Positions 46,179 through 54,567 of a DNA stretch of 64,000 bases are shown here, in pieces. The translations under genes were made by a program, and so were the position numbers. Each line of letters opens with the position of its first letter. Position 1 is the stretch's first letter. The notes beneath the pieces were generated by a model. It did not search any database, was not told where the DNA came from, and saw nothing but the letters and a program-made list of their open reading frames with translations. Location of the stretch: NCBI GenBank assembly GCA_934772045.1, contig CAKVMH010000003.1, positions 138,478-202,477 on the forward strand, written 5' to 3'. This DNA comes from an uncultured Clostridia bacterium. Its GTDB lineage: Bacteria > Bacillota > Clostridia > Christensenellales > UBA1242.

Positions 46179-46964
46179 ATGACAGATGTAACAAAAGAAT
46201 ATAAAAGAATTTTAAACTCCAACGCAATAAAGTTGATTGCCATAATTGCCATGACAATCGACCACATTGCGTGGGCAGTTTTTGAAGGCTATTCCACACA
46301 CCCAGTGGCAATAATTATGCACATCATTGGCAGGCTAACTTGTCCAATCATGTGCTATTGCGTTGCTGAAGGCTATAACTACACACACGATGTAAAAAAA
46401 TACACCAACCGCCTTTTGTTATTCGCACTTATTTCACATGTGCCATACATGTTGCAATCAATGGCGTTCAAACAATATGGTTGGTTGGCTTTGGTGCCTT
46501 TTGCAACTGGCGCAAACTTTTGGGAGCATGTGCTTAACCAAACCAGCGTGATGTGGTCGCTTTCAATTGGCCTTATTATGCTTAGGGTTGCAAACAGCGC
46601 AAAAATAAAAGAAAAGTTTAAACCATTGCTTGTAATTTTGCTTTGCGTGCTTGCATTTCCTGCGGATTGGAGTTGCATTTCATCACTTTTCATTTTATCA
46701 ATCGGTTGCAACCGCAACAAACCAGTTAAACAAATTTTGTGGTGCGCACTTTACGCATTAATGTATGCTGTTGTTTACTTTTTTGCCTTGTCAAAAGTGT
46801 ATGGTTTAATTCAATTAGGCGTAGTCCTTGCAATTCCAGTCATCGCACTTTACAATGGTGAACGGGGCAAGAACCCAACAGTCAACAAGTTTATGAAATG
46901 GCTTTTCTACATTTATTACCCAGCCCATTTAATTATAATTTGGCTTATTAGTTACTTAATTTAA
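46179..46964 (+). CDS. TraX-family membrane protein
   Basis: A 261-residue polytopic protein of the TraX family (acyltransferase-3-like fold). The N-terminal pattern LNSNAIKLIAIIAMTIDHIAW is diagnostic, followed by IGRLTCPIMCYCVAEGYNYT, and it ends with YYPAHLIIIWLI. About eight transmembrane segments. TraX acetylates F-pilin, but chromosomal Firmicute members have no known substrate. It starts three bases after the PFOR stop without its own Shine-Dalgarno sequence, so it is probably translated by coupling. Confidence 0.88.
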   Translation: MTDVTKEYKRILNSNAIKLIAIIAMTIDHIAWAVFEGYSTHPVAIIMHIIGRLTCPIMCYCVAEGYNYTHDVKKYTNRLLLFALISHVPYMLQSMAFKQYGWLALVPFATGANFWEHVLNQTSVMWSLSIGLIMLRVANSAKIKEKFKPLLVILLCVLAFPADWSCISSLFILSIGCNRNKPVKQILWCALYALMYAVVYFFALSKVYGLIQLGVVLAIPVIALYNGERGKNPTVNKFMKWLFYIYYPAHLIIIWLISYLI

Positions 46965-47007
46965 ATGTAAAAACGAACCATAATTCACAATATAAAAAAG
47001 CAATAAT

Positions 47008-47060
47008 AAACCGATTTACTTTGCTTCCGCTTGTAAATTCGGTTTGTTGTATTTACAATA
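47008..47060 (+). repeat. Dispersed hairpin family, copy B
   Basis: Arms AAACCGA-TTTAC and GTAAATTCGGTTT with one bulged base, then GGTTTGTTGTATTTACAA and an A-run leading into the terminator at 47061-47092. The A-T pair after AAACC in copy A is a G-C pair here. Confidence 0.65.
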
Positions 47061-47092
47061 AAAAACCACGGATTATTTCCGTGGACTTTTTT
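47061..47092 (+). terminator. Terminator behind the PFOR-TraX unit
   Basis: Stem CCACGGA/TCCGTGG (066-072, 078-084) followed by a T-run. A-run on the left allows use from both sides. Confidence 0.85.
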
Positions 47093-47116
47093 AGTAACAT
47101 AAAACATATTTTTCTT

Positions 47117-47767
47117 TTAATCAGGAGAATTATCAATTTTAATATTATAGTAGTATTTATTTTTGAGTGCAATTATAGTTTTTTTGTATTTATCATATGC
47201 TTGTTTAAAGTCGCCATCTTCTATGAATCTGATGCATGGTACAATGACATACAAATAAATTTTGTTAAAAATCTGATTAGAATTCTTTTCTTTGTTTATA
47301 TTTTTTACAATATTAGGAGCTATTCTGTAATATTGTGAAATATCTTCTTTTGAAACATAATTATCTCTAAACCATCTTAAAATACTTAGTTCGTAGCAAT
47401 TATCGTCAAAGTTTTCTTTGTAGTGAGCCACACATGCAGATGTTAAATAGCATCCACTTTTTTCTTCAACTTCTCCTTCACTAGGGTTTTGCCTGTCATT
47501 GCTTTCTTTTCTACTGTAATCAGTTGTGTTGTTTTCTTCATTATTGTTTTCATAATCATCTTCAGTTTTCCACGAAAAGTGTCCATGACCACCATCATTG
47601 TTGTCTACATATTGATTTATTCTTCCGCTAGATTCGTGTCTAGTGTAAATTACAGTTTGTTCCTCGTTATCATCTTTTGAGATGTCATAACTAGCATACC
47701 CCCAAGGTCCTGTTATGTTATCCTCTTCTTTATCTTTTTCTTTGTCGTCTTTATCAGTACCACACAT
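47117..47767 (-). CDS. CFI-box-type C-terminal domain protein
   Basis: A 216-residue protein. The first ~100 residues are acidic, Asn/Asp/Glu-rich and low-complexity, without signal peptide or membrane segment. From about residue 104 comes a cysteine-containing domain (GCYLTSACV, then FDDNCYELSILRWFRD, EDISQYYRIAPNIVKNIN) matching the CFI-box-CTERM pattern (CYLTTACV...DDCYELxxLRxFRD) known from small Firmicute proteins of unknown function. The codon for Arg is mostly AGA, unlike core genes here, so the gene may be acquired. It probably pairs with the 100-residue gene 45 bp upstream. Confidence 0.7.
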   Translation of the reverse strand: MCGTDKDDKEKDKEEDNITGPWGYASYDISKDDNEEQTVIYTRHESSGRINQYVDNNDGGHGHFSWKTEDDYENNNEENNTTDYSRKESNDRQNPSEGEVEEKSGCYLTSACVAHYKENFDDNCYELSILRWFRDNYVSKEDISQYYRIAPNIVKNINKEKNSNQIFNKIYLYVIVPCIRFIEDGDFKQAYDKYKKTIIALKNKYYYNIKIDNSPD

Positions 47768-47812
47768 AAAGTAACTCCTTTTAAATTTAAATAATCCGTT
47801 TAGTGTCTCATG

Positions 47813-48115
47813 TTAACCACGGAACTCTATGCCTCCATTTTTATAAAAAATAAAATTTTGCTTGCCGAGTTCATTTACCAAATTAGCGTATTCTTTTAGA
47901 ACTTTTTGTGAAAGGTTGAACAATTCAATTTCAGTTGATTTATTCTTTTTGCCATCATACCACAACTTTTCAATTTCACCAAATTTTGCTAGTTTAACAT
48001 TTTTAAAGTCTTCATAGTTTTCAATTGCTAATTTATAATCTAAAATTAAACCAACATTCTTCTTATATTCGTTTAATAAAGATTCGTCTTTCCACTCAAT
48101 ATTTTCCCAAATCAT
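47813..48115 (-). CDS. Small hypothetical protein
   Basis: A 100-residue acidic, mostly helical protein, no family recognised. The ATG at 48115 is chosen because GAGG (complement of 48121-48124) lies at proper distance. An in-frame GTG six bases earlier overlaps that Shine-Dalgarno sequence. Trp and Lys/Glu-rich segments (IWENIEW, EIEKLWYDGKKNK) give no functional hint. It lies upstream of the CFI-box gene on the same strand and may form a two-gene accessory unit. Confidence 0.6.
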   Translation of the reverse strand: MIWENIEWKDESLLNEYKKNVGLILDYKLAIENYEDFKNVKLAKFGEIEKLWYDGKKNKSTEIELFNLSQKVLKEYANLVNELGKQNFIFYKNGGIEFRG

Positions 48116-48210
48116 ATTCACCTCTTAAATATAATAGCATGTTTAATTCATTCGAGCAACTTTATTTTCTATTGACAATTTATTTATGTTGTAAATGTTT
48201 GAATTTGTAA

Positions 48211-48241
48211 CAAAAAAGTTCGTAAACCTACGAACTTTTTT
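48211..48241. terminator. Third terminator of the array
   Basis: Stem GTTCGTA/TACGAAC (218-224, 229-235) extended by six A-T pairs, loop AACC. Works in both directions. Confidence 0.8.
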
Positions 48242-48333
48242 AACTGGTAAATTGCACATGCAACTCTCAAAATAATTTTGTTATCACAAAATTGTTAGTT
48301 TCAAGTATGCTAATTATCATCGAACACGGAATG

Positions 48334-48363
48334 AAAAAAAGAGTTGAGTTTACTTCTCAACTC
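48334..48363 (-). terminator. Second terminator of the array
   Basis: Stem GAGTTGAG/CTCAACTC (341-348, 356-363) with T-run on the minus strand (complement of 48334-48340). Confidence 0.8.
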
Positions 48364-48453
48364 CAACTGGTAAGTTGCACATGCATACTTGAAAAAAAGA
48401 ATCCACAAAATGTGTCTTGTTTGTTTCAAGTATATAATTCTTTAAATAATTCA

Positions 48454-48484
48454 ATAAAAAAACTTGGTCTATTCAACCAAGTTT
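48454..48484 (-). terminator. First terminator behind the SRP RNA
   Basis: Stem AACTTGGT/ACCAAGTT (461-468, 476-483) with a T-run on the minus strand (complement of 48455-48462). Confidence 0.8.
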
Positions 48485-48525
48485 AACTGGTAAGTTGCAC
48501 ATGCATACTTGAAACAAATTAACTG

Positions 48526-48763
48526 CTGGCATAAACTTTTTGCACTCCAACAAAGCAACCTTACAGCACATGCTGTATCCTTCTTAATGCTGCTGCCTTC
48601 CGGCCCTGACATGATTCGTAGGGCAACATTGTATAAGACCTTGTTTTCATCATACACAAAGCCTACTCAACACAGCCAAGTTTGCCCCGCATTATGCACA
48701 TCAGCCCTGCTGTAGTGGATTGCAGGTTACAGGGCACCACTAGCTCCCCGCTTAGTACAACTT
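48526..48763 (-). ncRNA. ffs: Signal recognition particle RNA, large Firmicute type
   Basis: The minus strand carries the universally conserved SRP tip GTCAGGGCCGGAAGGCAGCA (around 48585-48605), flanked by the two arms of the long helix. The 5' Alu-type region GGGGAGCTAGTGGTGCCCTG-TAACC resembles the Bacillus scRNA. The RNA therefore has an Alu domain and is about 235-240 nt. It binds Ffh and directs membrane targeting. The 5' end is placed by the promoter at 48770-48798. The 3' end is approximate. Confidence 0.9.
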
Positions 48764-48769
48764 AAAAGT

Positions 48770-48798
48770 ATTATACATTAAATTGAATGAAAACTCAA
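48770..48798 (-). promoter_or_regulatory. Promoter of the SRP RNA gene
   Basis: On the minus strand TTGAGT (48798-48793), 17-bp spacer, TATAAT (48775-48770). Start expected near 48763. Confidence 0.8.
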
Positions 48799-48900
48799 CA
48801 CTTTTTCAAAAATTTTAGTGTAAATTTTGTTTAAATTTGAAATATTTGCCACATTTTTAAAATTCGACGAAAATTTTTATGTCAATTAACCTTGCATTGG

Positions 48901-48930
48901 TTGGAGAATCTTATCAATTTATGGTATAAT
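48901..48930 (+). promoter_or_regulatory. Promoter of the HEPN-CBS gene
   Basis: TTGGAG (48901-48906), 18-bp spacer, TATAAT (48925-48930). Confidence 0.6.
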
Positions 48931-48974
48931 TTAAGCAATAAAAATTTTTAGTTGAATTACGATAGGGAGCGAAT

Positions 48975-49694
48975 ATGAAAAAATCTAATGCAGAGCGTTT
49001 TATAACCGCATACAATCAAATTGATTACAATTTGCGTGCGATTTACGATTTTAAGCGCAGTATGTCTTTTAGTGATGTTGTGCGCCGTGCGGTTTTGTTA
49101 AATTCGGTTGTACGTAAATATGAAGAAGATTTAATCGATTTTGGCAGGTTGCGCAATGCAATTGTGCACACTGGCAACAATAAATTTATCATTGCTGAGC
49201 CACATGACGATATTGTGGAAAAGATTGAAAAACTTGCTGAACTTATTGCTGAACCGCCACTTGCGATTGACCGTGTTGGCAACAAAGATGTAATAATCAT
49301 TGAGCAAGAAATGTTGATTGGCGAAGCGATGGAATTAATTTCACGCACAGGTTATTCCAACCTTCCGGTATACAATAAAAATAAGTTGATTGGCGTTTTA
49401 AATGCGCGCAAACTTATGGCAGTTTTGGGTACAAAAGTTGGCGAAGGCGTTAATTTGCAAGAGTACATCACAACAGCCAAAGTTCAAGACATTATTATGC
49501 AAATGGGTGACGACTATTATTATATTTTGACAGACGAAAAATTGACGATTGATGCTGCCATGAATTATTTTGAAAACAACCGCAAATTACTTATAATTAT
49601 CATCACAAAAGAAGGGAAGGACACAACCCGCCCATTAAGCATTATCACACAGGCAGACATTATCGACATGAAAAAGATTTTAGACGTGTATTAA
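48975..49694 (+). CDS. HEPN-like domain fused to a CBS pair
   Basis: A 239-residue protein. Residues 1-90 are helical and carry R60-N-A-I-V-H65, the RNxxxH motif of HEPN ribonucleases. Residues ~95-239 form two CBS motifs (LIGEAMELISRTGYSNLPVYNKNKLIGVLNARKL and the corresponding region after residue 160), which bind adenine nucleotides. The layout suggests a nucleotide-sensing RNase or RNA-binding regulator; the family is widespread in Firmicutes and uncharacterised. AGGGAG lies before the ATG. It may be monocistronic, since the next gene has its own consensus promoter. Confidence 0.75.
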   Translation: MKKSNAERFITAYNQIDYNLRAIYDFKRSMSFSDVVRRAVLLNSVVRKYEEDLIDFGRLRNAIVHTGNNKFIIAEPHDDIVEKIEKLAELIAEPPLAIDRVGNKDVIIIEQEMLIGEAMELISRTGYSNLPVYNKNKLIGVLNARKLMAVLGTKVGEGVNLQEYITTAKVQDIIMQMGDDYYYILTDEKLTIDAAMNYFENNRKLLIIIITKEGKDTTRPLSIITQADIIDMKKILDVY

Positions 49695-49707
49695 GATAAG
49701 TTTGCTG

Positions 49708-49736
49708 TTGACAAACCTTAAAAATAGATATATTAT
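49708..49736 (+). promoter_or_regulatory. Promoter at leaderless distance from the RlmI-like gene
   Basis: TTGACA (49708-49713), 17-bp spacer, TATTAT (49731-49736), six bases to the ATG at 49743. Confidence 0.75.
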
Positions 49737-49742
49737 TAAAAC

Positions 49743-50591
49743 ATGAAGATAGCAACAAATTGGAAAGATTATAAAGTTTTAAAAACCGCAAAAGGCGAAA
49801 AGTTGGAGCAAATTGGCGGTTTTACTTTTTTACGCCCAGACCCACAAGTTATTTGGAACATGGATACGCCGATTAAACAAAAAGTTGACGCGCATTATAC
49901 ACGTACAGAAAATAAGTCTGGCGAATGGAAGATTAACCCTAAAATGCCAAAAGGTTTTGAAATAGAACGCAAAGGCGTTAAATTCCACATTGAGCCGATG
50001 AGTTTTAAACACATCTGCTTGTTCCCTGAACAAGCTGTGAATTGGGACATCATGTCAAACATCATCAAGTCAGCAAACCGCCCAATTAAAGTCCTAAATT
50101 TGTTTGCTTACACTGGTGGGGCAAGTGCTGTTTGTGCACTTGCCGGTGCACAAGTGACGCATGTTGATGCAAGTAAAAGTATGATTGAAATTGCAAAGCA
50201 AAACGCGCAATTAAATGGCATCACAAACATTCGCTACATCATGGACGATTGCATAAAGTTTGTTGAGCGTGAAATTAGGCGTGGCAATTTTTATGATGCA
50301 ATAATTATGGACCCACCATCATTTGGCAGGGGTCCAAAAGGTGAAACATGGAAAATTGAAGACAACATATTTGACTTTGTCCGCCTTTGCAGTAAAGTGT
50401 TGAGCGATAACCCAACGTTTGTGCTTATCAACAGTTACACAACAGGTTTACAGCCAACGGTCATGGCAAACATTTTGAACATTGCAATTCCAGATGGGAA
50501 AACTGACGCTTATGAAGTTGGTTTGCCAACAGACGAAAAGGGCATTGTTCTGCCTTGCGGTTGCAGTGCAATAAAAACTTTTGATAAATAA
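49743..50591 (+). CDS. Class I SAM-dependent rRNA methyltransferase (RlmI/RlmK-like)
   Basis: A 282-residue methyltransferase without a PUA domain. The SAM-binding loop is VLNLFAYTGGAS (about residues 117-128), acidic end of strand 2 in THVDASKSM, and the catalytic DPPSFGRG motif (about 182-189). This pattern is typical of RlmI/RlmK-type 23S rRNA cytosine or guanine methylases. Residues 1-100 form a beta-rich N-terminal part that may replace the PUA domain. No Shine-Dalgarno sequence; perfect -35 and good -10 place the transcript start at the ATG. Confidence 0.85.
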   Translation: MKIATNWKDYKVLKTAKGEKLEQIGGFTFLRPDPQVIWNMDTPIKQKVDAHYTRTENKSGEWKINPKMPKGFEIERKGVKFHIEPMSFKHICLFPEQAVNWDIMSNIIKSANRPIKVLNLFAYTGGASAVCALAGAQVTHVDASKSMIEIAKQNAQLNGITNIRYIMDDCIKFVEREIRRGNFYDAIIMDPPSFGRGPKGETWKIEDNIFDFVRLCSKVLSDNPTFVLINSYTTGLQPTVMANILNIAIPDGKTDAYEVGLPTDEKGIVLPCGCSAIKTFDK

Positions 50592-50741
50592 AATTAAGCA
50601 AAACATTTTTAAATAATAACCTCTATTGCTTAATAAAAAATTAAGATAATAAAAAAATTTTAAGAAAAATAAGCGAAATTTATTAAAAAACTTAAAATTT
50701 TATAGTAAAAATAAAAAATTTACAATAAAAAAGGAAATTAA

Positions 50742-51464
50742 ATGGAAATTGAACCAAAAATTTTATACGAAGATAATCACGTTATTGTTGTGGTAAAGCC
50801 ACATAATATTTCCGTGCAAGAAGATGAAAGTAAAGATTTGGACATGCTTACAATAATTAAGAATTACATCAAAAAGCGCGACAACAAACCAGGCAATGTG
50901 TTTTTAGGTTTGGTGCATAGGTTGGACCGCCCAACTGGTGGTGTAATGGTGTTTGCAAAAACAAGCAAGTCTGCTTCAAGGCTTAGTGCGGAGTTGAAAT
51001 CAAACCAAATGCACAAAACATATTTAACCGTTGTGTGTGGTAAGCCACAAATTGCAAATGACCAACTTGTAACATATTTGAAAAAAGATGAAAAAACAAA
51101 CACAGTTTCAATTGCACCAAAGTTAGAGCAGGGCGCAAAACAAGCAATTTTAAATTACCAAACAATAACCACAAAATCGTTTGTTGAAAAATCAAATTCA
51201 GTTAATTTAAGTTTAATTGAAGTGGACTTAATAACAGGGCGTAGCCACCAAATTCGCGTGCAGATGTCAAAGCAACTTAATGTGCCGGTTTATGCTGACT
51301 TTAAGTATGGCGACACAACACACAAAGGTAACCTTGCTTTGTGGGCATACAAGTTGGAATTTGTGCATCCAACCACAAAACAAAACATGGTTTTTAAAGC
51401 GGAACCTGAATATGACAATTCAATATTTAAAGCTTTTAAAGAAGACATAGAAAAAATAATTTAA
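50742..51464 (+). CDS. RluA-family pseudouridine synthase
   Basis: A 240-residue synthase lacking an S4 domain. The catalytic motif is HRLDRPTGGVMVFAKT (Asp near residue 61). Downstream is DLITGRSHQIRVQMS (the RxHQIR motif). It would modify rRNA or tRNA uridines; the exact site cannot be read from the sequence. AAAAGGAAA lies upstream of the ATG. A hairpin terminator follows at 51477-51507. Confidence 0.9.
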   Translation: MEIEPKILYEDNHVIVVVKPHNISVQEDESKDLDMLTIIKNYIKKRDNKPGNVFLGLVHRLDRPTGGVMVFAKTSKSASRLSAELKSNQMHKTYLTVVCGKPQIANDQLVTYLKKDEKTNTVSIAPKLEQGAKQAILNYQTITTKSFVEKSNSVNLSLIEVDLITGRSHQIRVQMSKQLNVPVYADFKYGDTTHKGNLALWAYKLEFVHPTTKQNMVFKAEPEYDNSIFKAFKEDIEKII

Positions 51465-51834
51465 AATAAAAACACAAAAATATGGCAAATTTTGCCTTAT
51501 TTTTTTAAAAATCAATAAAAATTTTTAATTTTTTTAATTTTGCGCTAAATGAAAGCAAAATTAAGCGAATTTTTAGCCTTGAACATACAAGAAAATCAAC
51601 CAAAAAAAGTTTAAAAAATTTTTCAAAAAACTATTGACTATAACTCAAAATGGTGCTACATATAAGACAGAATAAAAGGAAAATTATTTAAAAAATTTGC
51701 TTTAAATTAAAACTAAACAAGCAAATAAAAACAACCACAAATTTGGTTCAACAAAGGTGCACTAAGCATGTTTAAAAATTTTTAAAAACGGGCACCAACC
51801 AGAACTTAATAAACAAAATTTTAAGGAGAGAAAA
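51465..51834. other. Intergenic region with terminator and promoter
   Basis: 370 AT-rich bases. It contains the terminator of the RluA-type gene (stem AAATA-GGCAAA/TTTGCC-TATTT, 51477-51507) and a promoter for the Ppx-like operon (TTGACT 51635-51640, 17-bp spacer, TACATA 51658-51663), leaving a ~165-nt leader. No gene or known RNA motif seen. Confidence 0.55.
51477..51507 (+). terminator. Terminator of the RluA-type gene
   Basis: Stem GGCAAA/TTTGCC flanked by AAATA/TATTT, followed by TTTTTTT. Confidence 0.7.
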
Positions 51835-53340
51835 ATGAATAAATTAGCAGTTTTTGAATTGGGGGTAAACGACATTAAATTGACCATTGTAAATTGCACA
51901 GCAACGGGTTTTTTCAACATTGAGCAACAGATAACCGAACCAGTTAAACTTGTGCAAGACATGGAGCGTGACGGCTACATCAAACCAGCACGCATACAAG
52001 AAACAATTTCTGTTTTGAAAAATTTTAGGAAGATTGTTGACAATTCAAAAATTGAAAACCACATTTGCTATACAAACCCTGTTATTGCAAAAGCGCGCAA
52101 TCAAATTGCATTTTTAGATGAAGTGTACAAAACCGTTTCACTTTATTTTAAAGTGCTTACAGCGGAAGAACAGGTTACCGCTTTGCATAGTGCAATTATG
52201 TATTCATTTGCAATGACACGTGGCGTTATCATGCAAGTTGGCGATTATTCAACTGAAATCATTAAATTCAACCGTCGTGTTGTTACAAACACTGTTTCAT
52301 TGCCATTTGGCAGTTTAACCTTATTAAATGAATTTGAAACAGCAAATTTTGCTGACCGTATGGACAAGACTGTAGAATACGTTTCAAAAGAATTAAAGAA
52401 ACTGGACTGGCTATATAGTTTGGACGAAGATTGCGAATTCTTTGGTGTTGGTGAAGTGTTCACATCGGTTGGCAAACTTTCAAGGAAGTCTTCACACTAT
52501 CCACTTGATGTTGCGCATAACTACCCAGTTACAACCGACAGTTTTGCAAGCATTTTCAACCTTATCCGCGGTTTAGATTTAGACAAGGCTAAAAAACTTA
52601 AAGGCATAAGCGACAAACGCGCCGATGTCATTGCAATTGGCATTTCAATTGTTAAAGCAATGTACAATGAATTTGTGCGTGGCTGTATCCGCGTTTCAAC
52701 AAATGGTGAAATGTATGGCATTATTGCAAAGAATTTGTTGGCACAAACAGGCGAAAAACCATTGTTGGACATTTTGGGTTACTCGTTAAGTTCAATCAAT
52801 GAATTCTATCCAACAAATGTTAATATGGACAGCAATTATTCATTGGCAGTTATCCTTTACAAACAATTGAAGGTGCTTCATAAACTTTCAAGGCCATATG
52901 TTAAGGTGCTTAGGATTGCCGCAAGCATGTGCATGTCTGGTAAACGCATTGCTTTTGAAAATTACATCAAAAACAATTTCCCAGTTATTGTCAACAGCAA
53001 CATTTACGGTGCGTCACATAAGGACATTTTGTTGGCTGGGTTTGTGGCAAGCAGTCAAAACATTGACGATTTCAGTTTAACAGAATGGATAAGGTATAAG
53101 GACTTAGTTACCGATGAAGACCTTGATGCAGTTAAAAAACTTGCAATCATCATCAAAATGGCAACCATGTTAAACATTACAGGTTCAAACAGCGTTAAGG
53201 ATATTTCTTGCGATGTTCTTGGCGACACAGTTATCTTAAAAACAGAAGTTGAACGCGACGCTACGCTTGAAATTTCACAAGCAATGGCAATCGCGGGCGA
53301 CTTTAAAAAGGTCTACGGCAAAAACTTACAAATTTTGTAG
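51835..53340 (+). CDS. Divergent Ppx/GppA-like protein, probable pseudo-enzyme
   Basis: A 501-residue protein with the layout of Ppx/GppA exopolyphosphatases. An ASKHA-fold N half contains LAVFELGVNDIKLTIV (family DxGSNSxRL), LTAEEQVTALHSAIM (family GEEEAxLxY) and MQVGDYSTEIIKF (family DIGGGSTE); SLPFGSLTLLNEF follows. The C-terminal part resembles the HD-like domain, but its HD pair and HHKHSxYL are replaced (ASMCMSGKRIAFENYI). The phosphate loops have therefore lost the usual Asp/Gly residues, and activity is doubtful. AAGGAGAG precedes the ATG. The MreB-like gene follows after nine bases, so both are one operon. Confidence 0.7.
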   Translation: MNKLAVFELGVNDIKLTIVNCTATGFFNIEQQITEPVKLVQDMERDGYIKPARIQETISVLKNFRKIVDNSKIENHICYTNPVIAKARNQIAFLDEVYKTVSLYFKVLTAEEQVTALHSAIMYSFAMTRGVIMQVGDYSTEIIKFNRRVVTNTVSLPFGSLTLLNEFETANFADRMDKTVEYVSKELKKLDWLYSLDEDCEFFGVGEVFTSVGKLSRKSSHYPLDVAHNYPVTTDSFASIFNLIRGLDLDKAKKLKGISDKRADVIAIGISIVKAMYNEFVRGCIRVSTNGEMYGIIAKNLLAQTGEKPLLDILGYSLSSINEFYPTNVNMDSNYSLAVILYKQLKVLHKLSRPYVKVLRIAASMCMSGKRIAFENYIKNNFPVIVNSNIYGASHKDILLAGFVASSQNIDDFSLTEWIRYKDLVTDEDLDAVKKLAIIIKMATMLNITGSNSVKDISCDVLGDTVILKTEVERDATLEISQAMAIAGDFKKVYGKNLQIL

Positions 53341-53349
53341 GAGGGGTGT

Positions 53350-54345
53350 ATGTTTAAGGTCGATTTAGGGCTGAAATTTGGCAGTGACGAAATTGTTGTG
53401 TATAAAAAGGGTGCAGGCATTGTTGCAAAAGAGCCTGCTTACCTTGCTGTCACAACAAACGGCAAAGCAATTAAAGTGCATGCGATTGGCAAAAAAGCGG
53501 AAAAATTATTTTTAGCAAAAAATGCAAATTTTGAAGTTTTTTGCCCTATAAAAAATGGCGAAATCGTTGACGAAAAAATGGCAACACTTTTGCTTGGCAA
53601 AATTATTGAAAATGTGGTGGAAGATAAAGCTTTTGTTGGTTACATTCACGCATTGGTTGCGTTGCCTTCTTCACTTAACGAACATCAAATTTTGCTCATC
53701 AAAAAGGTTTTGCATGCGTCTGGCGTCAATAAAGTGGAATTCACTTTCAATGCAGTGTGTGTACAAAATGCACTCGACATCGACCCAAACAAAAACTTCA
53801 TGGTTGTGGATATTGGTAAATACTCAACCGATTTTACCGTCCTAAACGAATTTAGCATTAATATGGGCAGAATGTACTTTGTTGGCGGTGCAGATATGGA
53901 TAAAAGCATACAAACTTTTATTGCGGACAATTTTAACTTGAAAGTGAGTGAGCAAACTGCTGAAAAAATTAAAAACGAAGTGGCGTCGTTGTATGCAAAC
54001 GATATGTATCCTTTTGAATTTGTTGGCACAGACGAAAACAACAATATGCAACGCGCAACAATAACTGCAAATGATGTCCGTTTGGCAATCACAAATGTTT
54101 ACGACGCAATCATTGAGCGCGTGGACACTGTTATTAAAACCTTGCCAGCCGAAGTGGCAAACGACATTTACAATAACGGCATTGTGTTTGTCGGTGGCGG
54201 TAGCAAAATTGCAGGGCTTTACGAATATGTTAAGGCGAAATTAGATTACCCAGTGCTTGTTCCAGCCGAACCTGCCGACACAGTTGTTATGGGGCTTGGC
54301 AAATTACTTTCAGCTGGTAAGGACTTTTTAAAAATCACCTTTTAA
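53350..54345 (+). CDS. Divergent MreB-like actin homologue
   Basis: A 331-residue actin-fold protein close in size to MreB. It opens with VDLGLKFGSDEIVVYKKGAGIVAKEPAYLAV, which follows MreB (DLGTANTLVYVKGKGIVLNEPSVVA) but loses the TANT phosphate-1 loop. Phosphate-2 is VVDIGKYSTDF instead of DIGGGTTD. The GGADMDKSI and adenosine motif IVFVGGGSKIAGL are kept. Like the Ppx-like neighbour, it carries a G-K/D-Y-S-T second loop. AGGAGGGG lies at the start, overlapping the stop of the Ppx-like gene. Probably a paralogue of the true MreB, with altered nucleotide use. Confidence 0.75.
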   Translation: MFKVDLGLKFGSDEIVVYKKGAGIVAKEPAYLAVTTNGKAIKVHAIGKKAEKLFLAKNANFEVFCPIKNGEIVDEKMATLLLGKIIENVVEDKAFVGYIHALVALPSSLNEHQILLIKKVLHASGVNKVEFTFNAVCVQNALDIDPNKNFMVVDIGKYSTDFTVLNEFSINMGRMYFVGGADMDKSIQTFIADNFNLKVSEQTAEKIKNEVASLYANDMYPFEFVGTDENNNMQRATITANDVRLAITNVYDAIIERVDTVIKTLPAEVANDIYNNGIVFVGGGSKIAGLYEYVKAKLDYPVLVPAEPADTVVMGLGKLLSAGKDFLKITF

Positions 54346-54398
54346 AGGCAAAACAAGGCAAAAATTTTAAGTTAAATTAACATCTTATGTCGAATATA

Positions 54399-54440
54399 CA
54401 CGAAGGTAAAAATTAACAAATTTTATCCTTCGTTTTTTTT
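54399..54440 (+). terminator. Terminator between the MreB-like gene and minD
   Basis: Stem ACGAAGG-TAAAA/TTTTA-T-CCTTCGT (400-411, 421-433, one bulge) followed by a long T-run. It separates the Ppx/MreB-like operon from minD. Confidence 0.85.
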
Positions 54441-54567
54441 TGCGTTTGTGTTAAATTTGCAAAAACGAATTGATGTTTAATTGCAAAACAAATTAATGTC
54501 CATTCAAAAACAATCAAAAATAGAACAGTTTTATTTTAAAACTTAAACCGCATTAAAAGGGGGAATT

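Larger units (their letters stand above)
48211..48515 (-). repeat. Three-unit tandem array behind the SRP RNA gene
   Basis: On the minus strand three units of ~122 bp follow the SRP RNA gene. Each holds a conserved block (GCATGTGCAACTTACCAGTT) at 48485-48515, 48365-48395 and 48242-48271. Directly after it comes a terminator-type hairpin with unrelated stem sequence (48461-48483, 48341-48363, 48212-48241) and a T-run. Between units, ATACTTGAAA and TTTCAAGTAT form an inverted repeat. The blocks match closely; the stems do not. Confidence 0.8.

Noticed and set aside
47117..47767. Secreted toxin reading of the acidic CFI-box protein
   Set aside because: No signal peptide, no toxin domain and no immunity gene pattern beyond the small neighbour.
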